The position numbers and the translations under genes are program-made. A stretch of 64,000 nucleotides of DNA from Strongylocentrotus purpuratus (Eukaryota; Echinodermata; Echinoidea; Camarodonta; Strongylocentrotidae). The notes below the pieces were generated by a model. The model made no database searches, was not told the DNA's origin, and was given only the letters and a program-made list of their open reading frames with translations. Shown here piece by piece: positions 29,001 through 41,900 of this stretch (the stretch's first letter is position 1; each line of letters opens with the position of its first letter). Location of the stretch: NCBI RefSeq assembly GCF_000002235.5, contig NW_022145596.1, positions 5,204,352 to 5,268,351 of the forward strand. Direction: 5' to 3'.

Positions 29001-29916
29001 CTTACAAATATAGTATTACTATTTGGGTTGGTTATCATGGTCATTACGGGAGTCATTAAGGGCTGCTAGATCAATTTTCTCCGAAACACAGAAGGATGAC
29101 CAAAAATTACAAAAGAATGGCTAAATAAATATTTTGAACACAAAAAGAGTGGGGGCAGAAATGATAAGAAGAAATTGGAGGGGATAAAGCAATTTTGTCA
29201 TGGTTCGAGAAGGATGGAACGATGGGAAAGTACATTTAACCTTCAGTTCACTCTTTTCAACCTTGTCATAAACTTAGGCAATATAAAAAATTCTTAACAT
29301 TATTCCAACAACAAAATATGCATGGCCCCCTCCATCTAATCCACTCTTGACATTTTTGTTTGGGCCATCAATCCTAATCTTGATTTTTCTGGAACAAACA
29401 CAATGAATCATGAGACACAATTGTTGAATGTGGCCTCACCACAATACATAAATTCATGGCTGTTTAGGAACAGACTTGCATGTATATCATGATCATCCAT
29501 GTTTTGCATCGCTGTAGAGACCAGTCACCCCAAAGACACCGACGCTATACCGACATTAGACCGAGGAAACAATTACATAACCTTAAATGTTCCCAAATCG
29601 ATTGGTTTGGAGTCGGGTTTCTAACCGGTTTTACAGTGACTGAAATATTACCCAGTCCCACCGACGAAACAGACTCCAAAACATTCTATCCACCGTATAA
29701 AAATTTGATAAAACCTTAAATACGAACATGATTCTGTCGAGTATGAATCTTTGGCATGTAGTCGGTTTTTGTTGTGTGACTGGGACCATAAGATATTAAT
29801 ACGCACATACATACAACAACACAAAAGGTTGCAAGCCCTCATAATATTATCATCTAAAAAAAAAGGCAGCAGCTTCTATGTAGCCTTGTAGGGATGCGCT
29901 ACCATTATCATTGAAC

Positions 29917-29963
<47 letters not shown>

Positions 29964-32900
29964 GGGTGTTATGTTGCCATGACAACACATCTGTCTGCTT
30001 GTCGGAGGCAACTGGGACATAACGACGGCTAACTGGCTAATGCAAGTTGAATAATTATACCAACCACGACTACATAGATTTAAATACTCTGGCAAGTGAA
30101 ATTTGTACATGGCCAAACATGGTTTCGACGCAAGTTATACCTATATGCATGTGTACATGACTAAAATTGGACAAAGGGACAAGCAAAATAGCGACTTATC
30201 ATGTAAATCAGACCGAATTTGTTCTTATTGGGTTATATGCCGATAAGACAATGTTACCCCAAATCTATAAATGAATGCGCTTGGAAAAACAACAACATTG
30301 GTTTCTGAGGATGACAATACGTTTCCTATACTTGGTGTTTCTGAGGGCGAGGTTTCTAGACCAGAACTGAAACAACATCATTAATTGTCATTACAACATG
30401 CCACATGACAATGCGGAAGAAAACCATATGTGCAGTGTTATTGTGTGGAATAATGTTTACTCGATATATGCACAAACATGTTGGTAGATTGTCACATTGT
30501 AAATGGATAAACAAGGAAATAGATGCAATGATTTAGTTGTTTGTGTTCAAGAGTGTCAATGCATGAAGTCTTTTGTTGTGTAGTTGATTGGCTTCGAGAT
30601 TCCGGACCAAACCGTCTGCGATATTGTGAAAGATTGGTTAATCTAAAAGTCATAAGATTTACACAGAAAAGGGAAATGGCCATCAATTGCCAAATGTTAA
30701 AAGAGTAAAATAGTAATTTAGATCACAGCCAGAGGGATGTAGTTGTTATTGTTTGCTCATTACTCCAAAACCAGAGAAAACAAATATTTGCATGCAGCTG
30801 GTAAAAATATGGTGTGTATAAACAAAACATAGTAATACGACACAGTGTTTTGGCGCTCTCAAAACTGCTCTGTACGTTGAAACTCTCGAGGGCAAAACCT
30901 GTGTATTACAATATGCTAGTATTTAAATCATTGGCTTGATAGATAAGATGTGTTGTCAAAATTCATCGTTAAGTGTCCCTTCCACTTAATCGTTACCCAT
31001 CACCCATTCATAATTTATCATCAGATCATATCTACGTCAGTTATGATGGAATATGCAACCTTGATGTCTTGGTCGCCATCATTTCTGTACTCGGTTACGC
31101 CCTCGTTTCACTCTCACAAATTAGCAATTAAATTCAGGCGGCCAGCGCTGTGTCCACTGCCTGTTTTTCATTTGTGTTTATTCTACGAGTGATTTCTACA
31201 TTCACATCACAACCGCCTTTTTGTCAGTAATGAATAAGGAAACGATGCTTTTGGTTGCCCATTACATCACGTTTGGAAAACTGAACAATTTGTGTTTGTT
31301 TTGTTTTCCATTTAAGTAAGATGAGAACTGGCAGGTCATCTGTAGAATGCTATGTAGCATACGTAAAAATAACCGAAAACTTTGCCTTGATTCAAGCTTT
31401 TCTTAACGCAAAGTGCGGTCATTTCATACCGAAATTCAAGAAATTAAGTCGATTATTAGGTATCGTTAAACTAATTAATATCAGCTCAACGTTGAATTCT
31501 GAGGTAACCATTTATGACTAATTGATTGCGACTGTTTTCTTCATGGGAACGGGTTGGAAACATCGGGTATTGAATATTCTTAATTGAAAAAAGGGGCGAA
31601 ACCCCATTCCGATGCGAATAACACCGAATAGTGGCGTTGCTTGAAAGGGGTGTTACACCCCATTTCCCCCTCATTCAAAATTGGCTTTCTGCTAAATAAT
31701 GAGCCTTGTCGTTTCTTGTTTTTTTTTTTACATTTACTTTTTAAAAAGAAAAAAAAATCAAAACGTATTGTCGGGAAATATCTGAGGACACTCTGACTGG
31801 ATACCCCTTCCATTCACGATTAGCTTCCACGACATTTTCCTGACTAAGCCAACACCCCCCCCCCCCCCCAAGAAAAAAAGAGAGAGAGATGTTTATTTTG
31901 CTCAGAATGGTGGTTTGGACTGTTAGTATAAAATTGTCTTTATCGAGGATTGATTTAACGTGTAGTTAGGAAAATTATTTCAGTGATTTGCACGTTTGTA
32001 TTGTGTACTGATAACGTCAAAAGATAAGTATCAGGTGCGCGATTCTGGAACTGATTATCAGTTTGTGTTTGAAGATTTTAATCATAAGAAAGATCCCAAG
32101 ACCATCAGACATGGTCCATGCTTTACAATACACAGATAGGATGTGGTCTGGCTTCTTTAATCTATTCATGATCTTTATCATAATCAATTTTAGGTGTTAG
32201 AGAAGTGTTATAATATTATCTTTAATCTTTGATCGTCTCGCCCTGATTTTGTCTCTCGATTGAGCAGATTGCTTTCATAATGCAGTAGTGCAAATCTGTA
32301 TGATTTTTTATCTTATCAGATTGTTGGTGTGTGAATGGCATTGTAGCTATATCGTGCGGTTTTAGATAATATGTGATAATCCTTATGCTTCCCATTGAAG
32401 ATATAATTGTGATAATCCTTATCAAAAGCTTCCCATTGAAGATATAATTGTGATAAACCTGATAATAAACTTCGTATTCTTTCTCCCTATTCCTATCTTT
32501 CTATCTCTGTCTGTCCATCTTTCACACAACAGGTGTCTGATACGCCGCAGTCAACCCCCTTCCTGACTATCCTCCAGCATCTCCTCCGGATCGACCCGAA
32601 GGAAAGCCTTAGTGAGATAATCTGGGAGGTTTCCGAGAAACTTGTCCACAAGGCAGTTCTCCTGGAGAAGAAAGAATACGCCGACAAGCTCGTGAAACTC
32701 GGCGAGCGTGAGATTGCACGCTCGGTCGCCTCGCTACGAGGACGGGCCGACACCCTGGCAAGCACGCCCCGAGTGGAGAATGGGAGAGACATTCTAACCC
32801 CGCGAAGTGAGTTAGCGACTACCGCCCCTGGTAACGATAACGGAACAACCGGTAACGCCTCTCGAAAGATGGGCGTGGCAGAGGCATCTTGTGTGTCGGA

Positions 32901-35900
32901 ATCGGTGCAGTCGCATACGGAATCGGACGGGATACTGTTCTCGAAGCCAAGCTCGACCATCATGCCACCGTCATCGTTATCAATCCCTTCCCCCATCGTC
33001 CCACCTCCCCCTCCACCTCCACCACCACCACCACCAGGGATGGGTGGGGGACCTCCACCACCTCCACCTCCACCTCCAGGACCGGGTGGTATCCCACCCC
33101 CACCACCTCCACCACCAGGACCAGGGGGTCCACCACCCCCTCCTGGACCACCAGGGATGCCTGGGGTAGCCTCTATGCCAGCGATGCCTTCTTCATCAGC
33201 AATACCCAATGTGAAACCCAAATCACGAATGAGGACGTTAAATTGGGTTAAGCTGCCTCCACGAAAAGTCATGCATGCCAACAACAGTATTTGGAGCAAA
33301 GTCAATAAGGTAAGAACTGCTAAAACTCTTCTGTTTCTGCTGGAGATATACCACCTCTCATACAAGAAGATTAATGTTTCAGATTCTATGCATTGACCGG
33401 CATGGTTTAGGCGGGTTAGTAACAAACTTATTATCAAAAGCCACTGAGAGTAGAAATCTTTCAAACGCAAAAGCTCTAATTTTGTGGCTTTCTGCAACAT
33501 TCAATGCAAATCGGAGTTCACGAACTCTACCATATTAGAAATTGAAGGCGAGAAATTTCTTGTCAAAGCTAAAAACTCGTTCAAATCAAAAAAATATTAC
33601 CAAAACTGCCATGTATATAAATTGGGGGTATATTTTACAAAAATTAATAACCAGAACTTTACCATTAAGCAAATCGAATCAATTTAGCTTTCAATAGAAC
33701 GACAGTTGGTTACTCTTTATACGAATATGACCACAAAAATAACCACCCAACTATATCTATATGAATCATTACAAGTAATTTTGATGTAGCAACTCCTGAA
33801 ATTAGACATATAGGTGCCCGAATGTCTCTTTCCCATTATCGTCATCTCAGTATAATTTGTCATCCTTATTCCAGTTACGGTCTTCTCCTTTTCCTCCCCC
33901 TTCGCCCTCTCTCTCTTAATCTCGCTCTCCCTTTCTCTTTCTATCTCTCTCTGTCTCTGTCTCGGTCTTTCCCTCTCTCCCCTACTTTCCCTCTCTCTGC
34001 CTAAAAGAGAAAAACTGGTAAGACACATCCGGATTATCTCAAATCTAGACGGAAAGAAAGGAAACAGAGCAGGAAATATTTATCTGTGGTTGTACTTTTT
34101 TTCCAATTTAATCAATCGATGCAATGTATGATGTATTGATTATCGATAGGAAAACACCAGGTGGTCAGAAAGTGTAATGGTCTTTTCTCCAACATTGGAC
34201 AAAGAAGACTGTACTCGGGGCGGTGAATGATTAACATTCCGTTTCCGAATTATATTTTTTTTTTCACCAGATGTCGCCCTGACCGGAATTAGCACATTGA
34301 AATCTGATACAAATTTCTCTGAACACACTAAGCTTATTCATTTGAATTTGATTTGGCAAACTGAAGGTTTGAACGATTGAATAGTTTTAGTTTGTTTCTT
34401 TTTCTTCTTAGTATTCTGAGACAGTTATTATGTTCCGAAGATGAATAAACTTCGATAATAGGTATCTATACCCCAAGGGCACTACCTGAATTACTAACGA
34501 AAACAACGCCCACTGAAACCCCTATAGAGTGATACATCAATTTCATATAAGGAGAATTTTAAAGATTATCAATACTTTCTGCTCCCTGATGTGATGCTAA
34601 ACATCTCAGTTAATCACGGCCCGAAAGACGGATTTTGTCGGCACCTGAAAACTCAAAAAATATGTCAGAAGGCCCACGAGATAGATAAGAAATCATTACA
34701 AATTATGAATGATCATGTGTGAAATTGTCTATCTATTGGTAATTATATTGCTTCTAGTTTTAAAGAAAGGTTTATTTTTAATCTACTCTTTACATCTCTA
34801 TATATCTTTGCAAGACGTTAAAGAGTCTGACAAAATTTGTCACAACGAGATCCGTTTTCGGCGTCCACACTTCTCCATCTCACTGTGAAGGTGTTCTCAA
34901 TCTCACCATTGCGTCCATTAACTTTCTGCGGTTTTTCTTTCATGACTAACAAACTATCTAGCAGCTGCATAGACAAATTCATGTCCATTCATCTTATTCT
35001 ATTCACAAATGAATCCATTCATTACTTCAATCTTTGCGGCTCACCGCGATAGCGAAATCACAAACCTAACTGTCCAGTATTTTGTTGTTGGTGCTTTACC
35101 CATTTAAGAATACCCGGTGAAGTCCCACGTGCTTTAAGAAGTGTTGGTTCTGTTTGCCCTTGATTGTTGGGTTGAGTGCTCAAAGCGCAACCAGCGTCTT
35201 TACCGACCAGTGATATTTTCACAAATTTTCAATAGAAAAATAACTGTTTCTTTGTCGGGCATTCCGTTACGGATTTACGCGATTGCCGTGAAAATAAACA
35301 CTACCTGCCCTCAAATTTTCCTAATCATATTTCAACACAAAATCACTCAATTAGAACAGAGATAAGCCCCAGAAAACTATCCAATTTCGCTCAAGCCTGG
35401 CATGTTTGCTATTTTAACAGCTGAATTATTGCAGGTATTATAAAGCATTCTTTTCTAATTCCAGGATATTTGACCGTTTCTTGTTCTTTTGTGGTTAACA
35501 GCTTTATACAGGAAACCCGTAGGCAATGATATTACATGTAGGAAACAGTCATTTAGGCGTTTATACTGATGTGGTTAAAACTATACAGTGCCACTGTTGC
35601 AGTGAATGATTTCGTATTAAATTGAGAAATGTACATTTTCTCAAAGTTTGATACTGCTTTTTTGAGGAGATGCAGTCTTTTTGTTGTTTGATAAAAGACG
35701 CTTGAAATGAAAGCATGAACACAGATAAGGTTCAATGCACTATCGAAGTACTTATGGGAAAATAAGGAAAAGGGGGAAGAGAAAGATAAAGAAAAAGAAT
35801 GAAAGAGAGAGGGATAAAAAGAAAGGAAGAAAGAAAGAACAAAAACTTAGAGAGAAAACGTAGATGGAGAGGGGTAGGAGAAAACGATAAGAAGATGATA

Positions 35901-38900
35901 GAAACCCTCCCACACCGGCCCCTAGTGGACAGGCTTTAATGACATAAGACCGGTGCCCCAATGATGTTAGTGCCCTTCCATGACTTGGTCTCTTTCTAAA
36001 GATATAATATTGTTGTTTTGCGAGACCATTTTAGATTGTAGGGCCTCTGCCATTGATGTCTTCTTTTTAATTGGATAAATTAATGGAACGAAAATAGCAT
36101 GCAGTTTAAGTTTTTCATGTGTAAGGATTACCAACGTATTAATCAAATACTTTTCCTTTATCTCCTTTCTTTTAGATTGAAAACGGGTTTAACACAGACT
36201 GGGATACGATAGAAGAACTGTTTTGTCAACCAAACTTGATGAAGCAGAAGAGGAAAGAAGGGAAAGAGAAAGAAATCCAGAAGAAGCGCGATTCACAAGA
36301 GGTTTGTAAAAAAAAAGACACCAAGATAATGTCTTAACTTCCGTGTAGAAAACAAAACGCATAATCAATCATCCTAATTTGTCTTTTCAAATGTTATGAT
36401 TATTCGCATGATCTTTAAGAACAGGAAAAAACATGCTGAAAAATCCTCTTTAGATATTGGTGGTACTATGTCGAAATGCGTGTTTAACAGTAAACGTCAT
36501 TTTACTCATGCATAGCCACTTCCGTTTTAGTTACAAAACTGGCACACAGGAATAGAACACATCGGCCCGTGTTGTTCAATTATCAATACCGAGTTTGACA
36601 TATTTTGTTAAACGTGATCGTAGACGCTGGGTCGGGTTTAAATGAATTAATCGAATACGGACCATCGTTTCTAATTTGTAGTTGGTTGTTTTTCAAGTGA
36701 TAACTATTTATTTCAAAGAAGTCAACCATGAAAGATGAAGCGAAATGTAATTCAGCAATTGAATGAAGAAGACGCTCCCACTCGTAATTCCCATCCAATT
36801 GGACATCCAGTTGGACATCCAACAGTCTGCAATTTCAGAAAATAGGGATTTAGGGTAAAATCACGCATGTAAGCAGAAAGTACGAGACGGACATCCTGCA
36901 AACGTGCAGCACCCATTTTAATGTTCATTCCCCTATTCTCTGCTCCCAGATCAATCTTCTGGACAGTCGCAGGAGCCTCAACATCAACATCTTCCTCAAG
37001 CAGTTCAGGACGAGCAATGACGTCATCATACGTCTGATTGCAGATGGTCACAGCAACGAGATCGGCGCCGAGAAACTCAAAAGTCTTCTCAAGATTCTGC
37101 CCGAGAATGACGAGGTAGTTAAATTTTTCAAGCCACAGTTTATTCAAGTATCAAATCATATTGATATGAATGTAGATATGAAGGTATTACTTATGATATA
37201 AATATAATATTCTGTTAATATCACATACAGAATGTTAATCTATGAAATTAAAAATCAGTGAAAGAAGTTGTTCGGATGTTGTTTGTCCCAGGGCAATAAA
37301 GTTGGATGTTCATGTAACCATTTTGTAGCATTATTTAACTCCCCATTATATTTGCATATCCCTATCTATAAGACGAATTTTAAGAATATCATTATCTCTT
37401 TAACAGTTTTCGACAGTGCCACTTAATCAGCGGATCCAAAAGCAAATGCTAGCTTGTACATTGAGTCAAATGTTATCGAGTCATATTTCAAATATACTAA
37501 AAGTTTCATTTTTAACTTCACACAGATTGAAATGCTGCGCTCATTCGATGGCGATGCCGCGAAGCTTGGCCAGGGTGAAAAGTTTCTCATCGCTCTCGTC
37601 GAAGTCTCTCAGTAAGTTTATTCTATCAGTTCAATGATAATCCAAATTAAATTCATTTGTCGTCTCTTTATAATAATTATTATTATATAATACTTATTCT
37701 GATTATTATAATAATAATTATAATTAGTATTACGAAAATATGTTGTAATGACTTTGTTCACCTTGCTTCCTTGATTATCAAAAGCCCGAAAGCATTTCGT
37801 GCTTCCTGCACATCCTCAACAAAAGTATAATTCTTGGAATTTTCTATAAATCCACATTATTTAACTACAGCAAAAGGATGTAGTTGTATTGCAAAGTCAT
37901 AAATGTACCATTAAATAATTCGCAAATGACCGTTGTCGTATTGCACAGACATTGCATGATTGTACCAATCTTTAAAAGTACATTTACCTTGTTTTAGATC
38001 GATAACATGAATTGTGTTTAGGATTTTTAATCTATTCTCGCCGTTTTCCTTTCTTTATTTAGTTACAAGCTCCGAGTTGAGAGCATGCTCCTTCGAGAGG
38101 AATTCACCTCTAATATGGACTATCTTATGCCTTCCATTGAGTCCATCATTGAAGCTAGTAAAGGTATGTCATTCAGGTAGATCATAATCTAACATCTAAA
38201 TGGCGCATTACACGACCCCCTGCTTACAGACCATTAAATCATGATAATTATAAAGAAAAGAATGTGACATAAATGTTCATATTTGCACCACAAAGCGTAC
38301 AAGAACATAACACTTTAAATGAGAGAGAAAATCATTGAACCACAAGAGATGAAATATGCACCTTTATATATTATTAAAGGTATTACAAAGTTTTGGGAAA
38401 TTTTGAAAATTGGGTGGATAGTGAATCTTTACAATTTTGATATATTTGGATGCCCCTGTGGATGTAATATAAGCACTAACAAAATCAGCCCCTAAAACAC
38501 TTTTGTTTTCGAGAAAAATTGAATATAAAAATTTACCGGTGCTCCCGGTAAATTTTGATAAATTTCAAATAGCGCCTATGGCCGTACAATGGTAGCTGCG
38601 ACCATGAAAATCTCAGAATATGTAGTTGTGATATATAATGTCAAAACGGGTATAGCTAATCGGTCGATTTTAGTCAAGAAACATTGTTTCATAGCTAAAT
38701 TAATATCTTGACCTTGAGAGGGAGCTATACAGCATAAAGAGTTTATTATTTATAATTTCATAACTTTAGACTCGATTTCAACCGTGACAACGATCAATGA
38801 ATATTGTAAGAACGCATATGCTTCCAATATGTTAATTTGAACCTAATTCATGCCCCAATACCAAAACTTTGTGATACCTTTAAGGGTGCAGGATGAAAGG

Positions 38901-41900
38901 ATAAATTGAACCCTAAAAGGTAAAGTCTTGCGCTATAATTGGATGCAGATATTGTTAATAGGAGCTAATTTGAACGTGTTTTGTTCTGTATAAATGACAA
39001 TGGTTATTTACGAATAAAAATTGGAGCTCTCCTTAATGGATTTCAACATTTTCTTGATATATTACAGTTCTTATACATTTTTATAGATCAAATTTGTTTA
39101 AATCCCACCGCTGCCACCAAAAATTAGAAATATTTTTTAAAAGAAAAAAAAAATGCGATTTTTATAGATCAATTTTTTTTAAATCCCACTGCTGCCACCA
39201 AAAATGTGACCTTTTTTTCTGAAAATATGCTCTTTATATTTCCTCCTGTCTTAGAACTCTTAAAGAGCACATCACTGAAGGACATACTTCACCTGGTCTT
39301 GTTAACCGGCAACTTCCTCAATGCTGTAAGTATTCATCAACAACCTACTCTCTGATAGAAATGTCAGACTTGGAAACATTACAGGAAATTATGGAAAAAG
39401 TTGCCCTTCCAAAGCCTTAGTTTTTCAATGGCATGAGATATTGATTTATATGAGAGCATTGGTAAGGGTGTTGTTTTTTCTGACAAGTTGAACTTGTCCT
39501 CCAAGAAAAAGTTTGCTAATTAAAGAGAGCAGCGAATTTGAAATTCTCGTGATCTCACCCTCCTGTTGGAGTGAAGCCTCTTTAAAAAAAAACTTATTAC
39601 TCATGTTTTCCCTCGATGTGTTGCGTAATCAAATAGCTACTGTTTGTAATATAGATAGTAAATGACACCGTTTGGGTGAGAATGACAGGCGATATTGGAC
39701 TTGATAATGGCAGGAACTGAAAACTGCGTGGCCCGGAAGTGATTGCAGAGCAATGTCCGTTTGATTAACATCAAAAGCTGTGAATCAAATTACTGCAACC
39801 CGTTACATGGAAGTTCAAACCTAAGAGATAAGATTGCCATTGTGAAACAGATGGCTTAGAGCTTTAGCTTTCATAAGCTGAAGTGCTTGCTAAACTGGTT
39901 TTAGTTTTGTTTTATACTGATAAAACATTATGTGAATGTTTCGTTTTCTATAAACACATTGGACCTGGTAGGAAGATCGAAATCACAATGCCATTTTAAA
40001 AGTGAAAACAAACTTGAACATATGATGAGAATTGTATGTTTAAAGATTGCATTTTGTTTTTGAAAGAAATTATTATCCACAGTTTGGTTTGAAATAATAT
40101 ACTTTTAAGCGAAAACTTTGAATTGAGTGTCGTTTTGGGTTTTTTTGTGGTAGTTGTTGTTGCCGTTGTTTATGCCTTTATTTTATATTATTTCCCTAGA
40201 ATTAAAAAGTATCAAAATCAATAATTTATTGTAACAGGAACCTGCCCGACTCATCTTTTCCACTGAGTTTTAACTTTGCACAAGGATACCGATGGTCGAA
40301 CAGGATCTTTTCTCCATGCTTGTTTTAAATGTTGACTTGTGAAAATAATTACTGGAAATTCGTCAACTCTATTTGAATGATATTTCGTGTAAATTGATCA
40401 ATGGTTTTACGTCTTGATTTGATTCCTGAATACATTTCTTAAAATTTATTTCTTAAATTCGATTTTCATGTTTGTCCTTGCAGGGAGGATACGCTGGCAA
40501 TGCCGTGGGATTCAAGATGTCTTCCCTACTCAAGCTGGTAGAAACACGCTCCAACAAACCGCGGATGAATCTTCTCCACTACGTGGCTCAGGTATAAAAT
40601 CAACTCCACCGTGTTAGAGAATATATATTCATACATTCAATTTCGGAAGAAATATAGTACCTTCTCTGGGATGGTGTATAGAATCAATGGATTATATTAT
40701 GTGCATAATTTGAACTTAATGCGATTTGGTTAATTCCAATGGAATCGAATCTCAATATTTTACAAAGACAGTAACATTTGAATGAACCTTTAATGAATCT
40801 TAAAATGACTAGAACGACGCTAACATAGCAGAAAATGTAAAGTTTCGTACATATTAAGTTGCTAGACGGCCAGTAGTCCCGTACTGCCAGTTTTTGAGAG
40901 GGTCTTACAAGGTTTTTAAACCAACCCTTCTCCATGTTTGTCTCTTATAGTTGGCAGAGGAGAAGAACCCAGAGTTGGTTAAATTCCCCGATGAATTGAC
41001 ACATCTAGAAGACGCATCAAGGTGAGTTACACTTGGTTACTGGTGAAGAGTCTTATTTTTCACCTAAAAATTAGACTCTTTTACACATTCTCAATACGAC
41101 ATTCTTTTGATTCGACTTAATGTATTGATGCTGGAGTCTAAATAGTCCTGATTTGTATCATTCAGCATGGACTTAACACACTTTAGATCCTCAACAAACA
41201 AAAATAAATGAAAAGGTTCAGACATTATATCCCCATTTATTTCGAGCCGAAATCTGTGTTTCACCTGGTAAATGCTATTAATAAAATTGTCTATACTCAA
41301 ACTGTTTTAACACTCTTCAGCTAATTTTGTTGTTATAACATGTTTCTGCAAAGTGAGTAAAGTTCTTCTGCTTCTTGTAAGACAGAACATGATAAATCTG
41401 ATATTCACATTGTTCTTTTTTTTATATTTATCATTTTATCATCCATTTTTTAATTACAGATTCTCGATAGATCAGCTGATTGCAGATGTCAAGAGTCTTA
41501 AAGAGAAGGTTGCCAATATAGATGAACAAGTCCAAACTGTCACAGATTCATACAAGGAACACATGCAACAATTTCTTAAGGTTAGTAAGACCCGCCGATG
41601 CGAAATGGTATAGCTTGATACCTCCAACAAGATTTTAAAAAATTTTGTTGTCAACTGTGTAATGCCGGAAAATCACCATTTTGATGTACGAATCATACTT
41701 CTGCATGATACATACTAAGTTTATAAACTCATATATAAATCACAAATAGATTTCCGCTGAGTTGTCTCGGACGTAAAGTGGTATTGAGCCTATAACTTTA
41801 AAAAGAATAGAAGATTTATATTTCATATCGCCAAATGTTTTATGGAGAAAGGCAGAAAGATGAGGTAGGTTGTGAAACTATACATTTCAGGGTATAAACG

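Larger units (their letters stand above)
14358..32532 (+). other. Formin intron 3 (18.2 kb)
   Basis: This is the longest intron. No further coding exon is supported: the flanking exons encode residues that are contiguous in INF2. It holds several microsatellites (about 19485-19560, 21799-21926, 22935-23053, 29919-29962), a tandem repeat at 27092-27430 and an inverted-repeat element at 28363-28598. There is also a small inverted-repeat unit at 16777-16877, transposon-end fragments near 14901 and 15417, and many G or C runs. The remainder looks like unique AT-rich sequence. Confidence 0.8.

Noticed and set aside
32493-33500. 335-codon open frame on the minus strand
   Set aside because: It is the complement of formin exon 4. 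The Gly-rich middle is the mirror of the polyproline FH1, and the sense exon has clear splice sites and homology.
36752-37147. 131-codon minus-strand frame
   Set aside because: Covers formin exon 6 and its donor on the opposite strand. The sense product is a conserved FH2 segment.
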